DNA of 49,342 bases from a virus. The notes below the pieces were generated by a model, which was not told the origin of the DNA, made no database searches, and saw only the letters and a program-made list of their open reading frames with translations. A program made the position numbers and the translations under genes. Shown one piece after another: positions 48,103-49,342 of the stretch (position 1 is the stretch's first letter; each line of letters begins with the position of its first letter). The DNA lies in IMG/VR virus record IMGVR_UViG_3300037084_000029, positions 1 to 49,342 of that record. One strand, written 5' to 3'.

Positions 48103-48116
48103 GTCTGGATCGAGAC
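48103..48116 (-). repeat. GTCTNNATCCAGAC element, copy 9
   Basis: Minus-strand GTCTCGATCCAGAC between the hairpin at 48131-48159 and the ATG of the fibre gene (48088), so it lies in a leader as in copies 1-3 and 5. Confidence 0.75.
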
Positions 48117-48130
48117 TCCTCAAAGACGAA

Positions 48131-48159
48131 AGGGGCAGGGGCAATCGCCCTCCGCCCCT
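48131..48159 (-). terminator. Hairpin, terminator-like on the minus strand
   Basis: On the minus strand AGGGGCGGAGGGC pairs with GCCCCTGCCCCT around GATT and is followed by TTCGTCTTTG, a weak T-tract. It lies after the micro-ORF at 48184 and before the fibre gene, so it could end or attenuate the upstream transcript. Confidence 0.4.
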
Positions 48160-48183
48160 CAAGCCAGTAAACCGGCCCTTGCC

Positions 48184-48234
48184 CTACCGAACTTCCTTCC
48201 GAACCTTCTTCCGGCCCTTCTTGTGACGCGCCAT
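48184..48234 (-). CDS. 16-residue highly basic micro-ORF
   Basis: ATG 48234 with a strong AAAGGAGGGA 6 nt upstream, encoding MARHKKGRKKVRKEVR, in which ten of sixteen residues are Lys, Arg or His. It fills a 172-bp gap between the fibre gene and the small virion gene at 48261. A start and ribosome binding site this good are unlikely by chance. It could be a nucleic-acid-binding peptide or a regulatory leader. Not recognised as a family member. Confidence 0.5.
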   Translation of the reverse strand: MARHKKGRKKVRKEVR

Positions 48235-48260
48235 TGAAAGTCCCTCCTTTCTGCGCCCTG

Positions 48261-48626
48261 TCACTTCATGACAAGGACGCATAGATACGGCGTAACGGTA
48301 GTAGCCGCTTGAACAAAGAAGTTATTGAGATCGGTTGTCATCCCGCCAGACATGCTCTGCCCGCTCCACGCCGATGCACCCGCAGTAAGTTCTAAACCTA
48401 CGCCGACAGGTGGTGTAGCCGTGACGTTAAGAGTCTTGTCCCCAACGTAGATGACCGTAGCCCCATTGCCCACTTCCCCAGTCATGAACATGACCGTAGC
48501 CGATTGGTCAATGGAGTCAGTGGAGCGATTAGCCGCAAAGTAGGTAGTGGCGAGGGTCCACAAGCTCGTCGCAACGGTAGGCACCGTCAGCGTTGCGGCC
48601 CAGTAGTTTAGTGTGTTGACAGGCAT
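48261..48626 (-). CDS. Small virion-region protein, 121 aa
   Basis: ATG with GGAG upstream. Beta-rich with hydrophobic alternation (TVMFMTGEVGNGATVIYVGD) and LELTAGASAWSGQSMSGGMT. The sequence suggests a small beta-barrel, perhaps a decoration protein. No family recognised. Confidence 0.5.
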   Translation of the reverse strand: MPVNTLNYWAATLTVPTVATSLWTLATTYFAANRSTDSIDQSATVMFMTGEVGNGATVIYVGDKTLNVTATPPVGVGLELTAGASAWSGQSMSGGMTTDLNNFFVQAATTVTPYLCVLVMK

Positions 48627-48643
48627 GGAGGCCTACTCCATTC

Positions 48644-49120
48644 TTAACCAATCTGCCAGTATGCAGTCCCATCCCCAATCAAACGAGCATATTGGCCCGC
48701 AGTCAGGGTAAGGGAAGCCACACCGTTGACGTTCCCAGAAACCGGAGTAACCGTCGTGGAGGACGTGAGACTTCTGATAGCAACCTCTTGCCCAGCAGGC
48801 CAAGTGGTCGCTGCCGGAAGAGTGATTGTAACAGCGCCAGCAAGGATAGCCTTAGCAGACGTGGAAGCTGTGTAAGCCGCTCCAGCCGTGTATAGCTGAT
48901 ACGACCGGGCCAATACGGAGAAGGTCGGGGTGACTCCGCTAGCAATGGTGGTGACGGCCCACAAAAGAGGATCGCCCGCCGCCATCGTTGGGTTCGTGTT
49001 GACAACCCAATCTCCGACATTGAAGAAGTCAGCGGTCGAGGGCAGATCCGCTGCCCCCGCCGTGACGAAATAGACCGCCTGTTGGTTGATGTTCCAAACT
49101 TTTGCTTGCTGTAAGGCCAT
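48644..49120 (-). CDS. Beta-rich decoration/fibre-tip-like protein, 158 aa
   Basis: ATG with CGGAG upstream. The C-terminal part, VTITLPAATTWPAGQEVAIR and PVSGNVNGVASLTLTAG, with YARLIGDGTAYWQI at the end, resembles end domains of many phage fibres and decoration proteins. It is related to the partial gene at 49154 (see findings). Function inferred from pattern only. Confidence 0.55.
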   Translation of the reverse strand: MALQQAKVWNINQQAVYFVTAGAADLPSTADFFNVGDWVVNTNPTMAAGDPLLWAVTTIASGVTPTFSVLARSYQLYTAGAAYTASTSAKAILAGAVTITLPAATTWPAGQEVAIRSLTSSTTVTPVSGNVNGVASLTLTAGQYARLIGDGTAYWQIG

Positions 49121-49153
49121 GATGTGTTCTCCGTTGAATAAGAACCTAAGTCC

Positions 49154-49342
49154 TTACTTATGGGTTAAGTGGTAGTTCGTTCCGTCCGAAAGCACCCCAG
49201 CGTCAGTCGCCGTAATGGTGACGGTAGCGGTGCCGTTGATGTTGCCGGAAGCGGGAGCGATGGTGAAGGTCACGCCAGCATCGTTAAGCAGCGTAACGAA
49301 CTCGATACCGACCGGGTAGGCCGAAGGGGCCAGCAGTGTGAC
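49154..49342 (-). CDS. Partial beta-rich virion protein, 5' end beyond the window
   Basis: Open from the window edge to TAA (49154-49156); at least 62 aa. The visible part, VTLLAPSAYPVGIEFVTLLN, PASGNINGTATVTITATDAG and LSDGTNYHLTHK, matches the pattern of the neighbouring 48644 C-terminus, so the two are probably paralogues. The start codon lies beyond the right edge. Confidence 0.65.
   Translation of the reverse strand, partial: VTLLAPSAYPVGIEFVTLLNDAGVTFTIAPASGNINGTATVTITATDAGVLSDGTNYHLTHK

Noticed and set aside
363-48116. CRISPR array made of the 14-bp repeats
   Set aside because: Copies are kilobases apart and do not form a regular repeat-spacer array.
1-49342. tRNA genes, integrase, terminase, portal or capsid genes
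   Set aside because: Looked for typical motifs and found none; their absence here does not exclude them outside the window.

Overview
The window is one continuous piece of a tailed double-stranded DNA phage or prophage. No bacterial housekeeping genes, rRNA or tRNA were seen. Genes are packed head to tail, many with ATGA, TGATG or TAATG stop/start overlaps. They form two converging arms: a plus-strand early/replication arm (about 395-17186) and a minus-strand virion and lysis arm (49342-17190), which meet with only 3 bp between stop codons. Terminase, portal and major capsid genes are not recognisable and probably lie beyond the right edge, upstream in the minus-strand operon. The virion genes look podovirus-like: adaptor-type and nozzle-type proteins, a pectate-lyase-fold spike, and three successive proteins (204, 599 and 2886 aa) that parallel an ejection or internal-core set.

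Host clues are indirect. The phage encodes a PEP-CTERM protein of a type I associate with Acidobacteriota, and several virion-region proteins carry Sec-type signal peptides, four of them with Gln right after the predicted cleavage site. This suggests a diderm, exosortase-bearing soil or sediment bacterium, possibly an acidobacterium. This is inference.

Left arm. Positions 1-394 form a control region: an 18-bp palindrome overlaps the -35 elements of two divergent sigma70-like promoters, and two hairpins sit on the minus-strand side. Next come a lambda-O/DnaT-like replication organiser (395), small hypotheticals, an ASCH-like protein (2987), the PEP-CTERM protein (3984) with a compact radical SAM protein 3 bp behind it (4596), a DnaB-family helicase (6013), an HNH protein (8168), a RuvC-fold resolvase (9932), a TPR/GT9-like glycosyltransferase (10426), an Acb2/Tad1-like cyclic-nucleotide sponge with an extra C-terminal part (11766), a GT4-like glycosyltransferase (12623), a methyltransferase (13720), a zinc-ribbon protein (14478) and an AT-richer block (about 15.6-17.0 kb) holding an apparent frameshift.

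Right arm, in transcription order: two related small beta-rich proteins (49154, 48644), a small protein (48261), a 16-residue basic micro-ORF (48184), then a block rich in signal peptides (898-aa fibre, 171-aa protein, DUF2341/LamG-like protein, CxxC protein, pectate-lyase spike) with an adaptor-like gene inside it. Lysis-type membrane proteins, a second adaptor, a GH24 endolysin, the large nozzle/hub-like protein, tail proteins, a GNAT protein and the ejection-type set follow. The last gene is a 2886-aa polyvalent protein with a DdrB-like ParB domain.

The most striking unexplained feature is a 14-bp sequence, GTCTNNATCCAGAC, found nine times by eye. It always points in the local direction of transcription, so it is plus-oriented in the left arm and minus-oriented in the right arm, and it often lies at gene starts.
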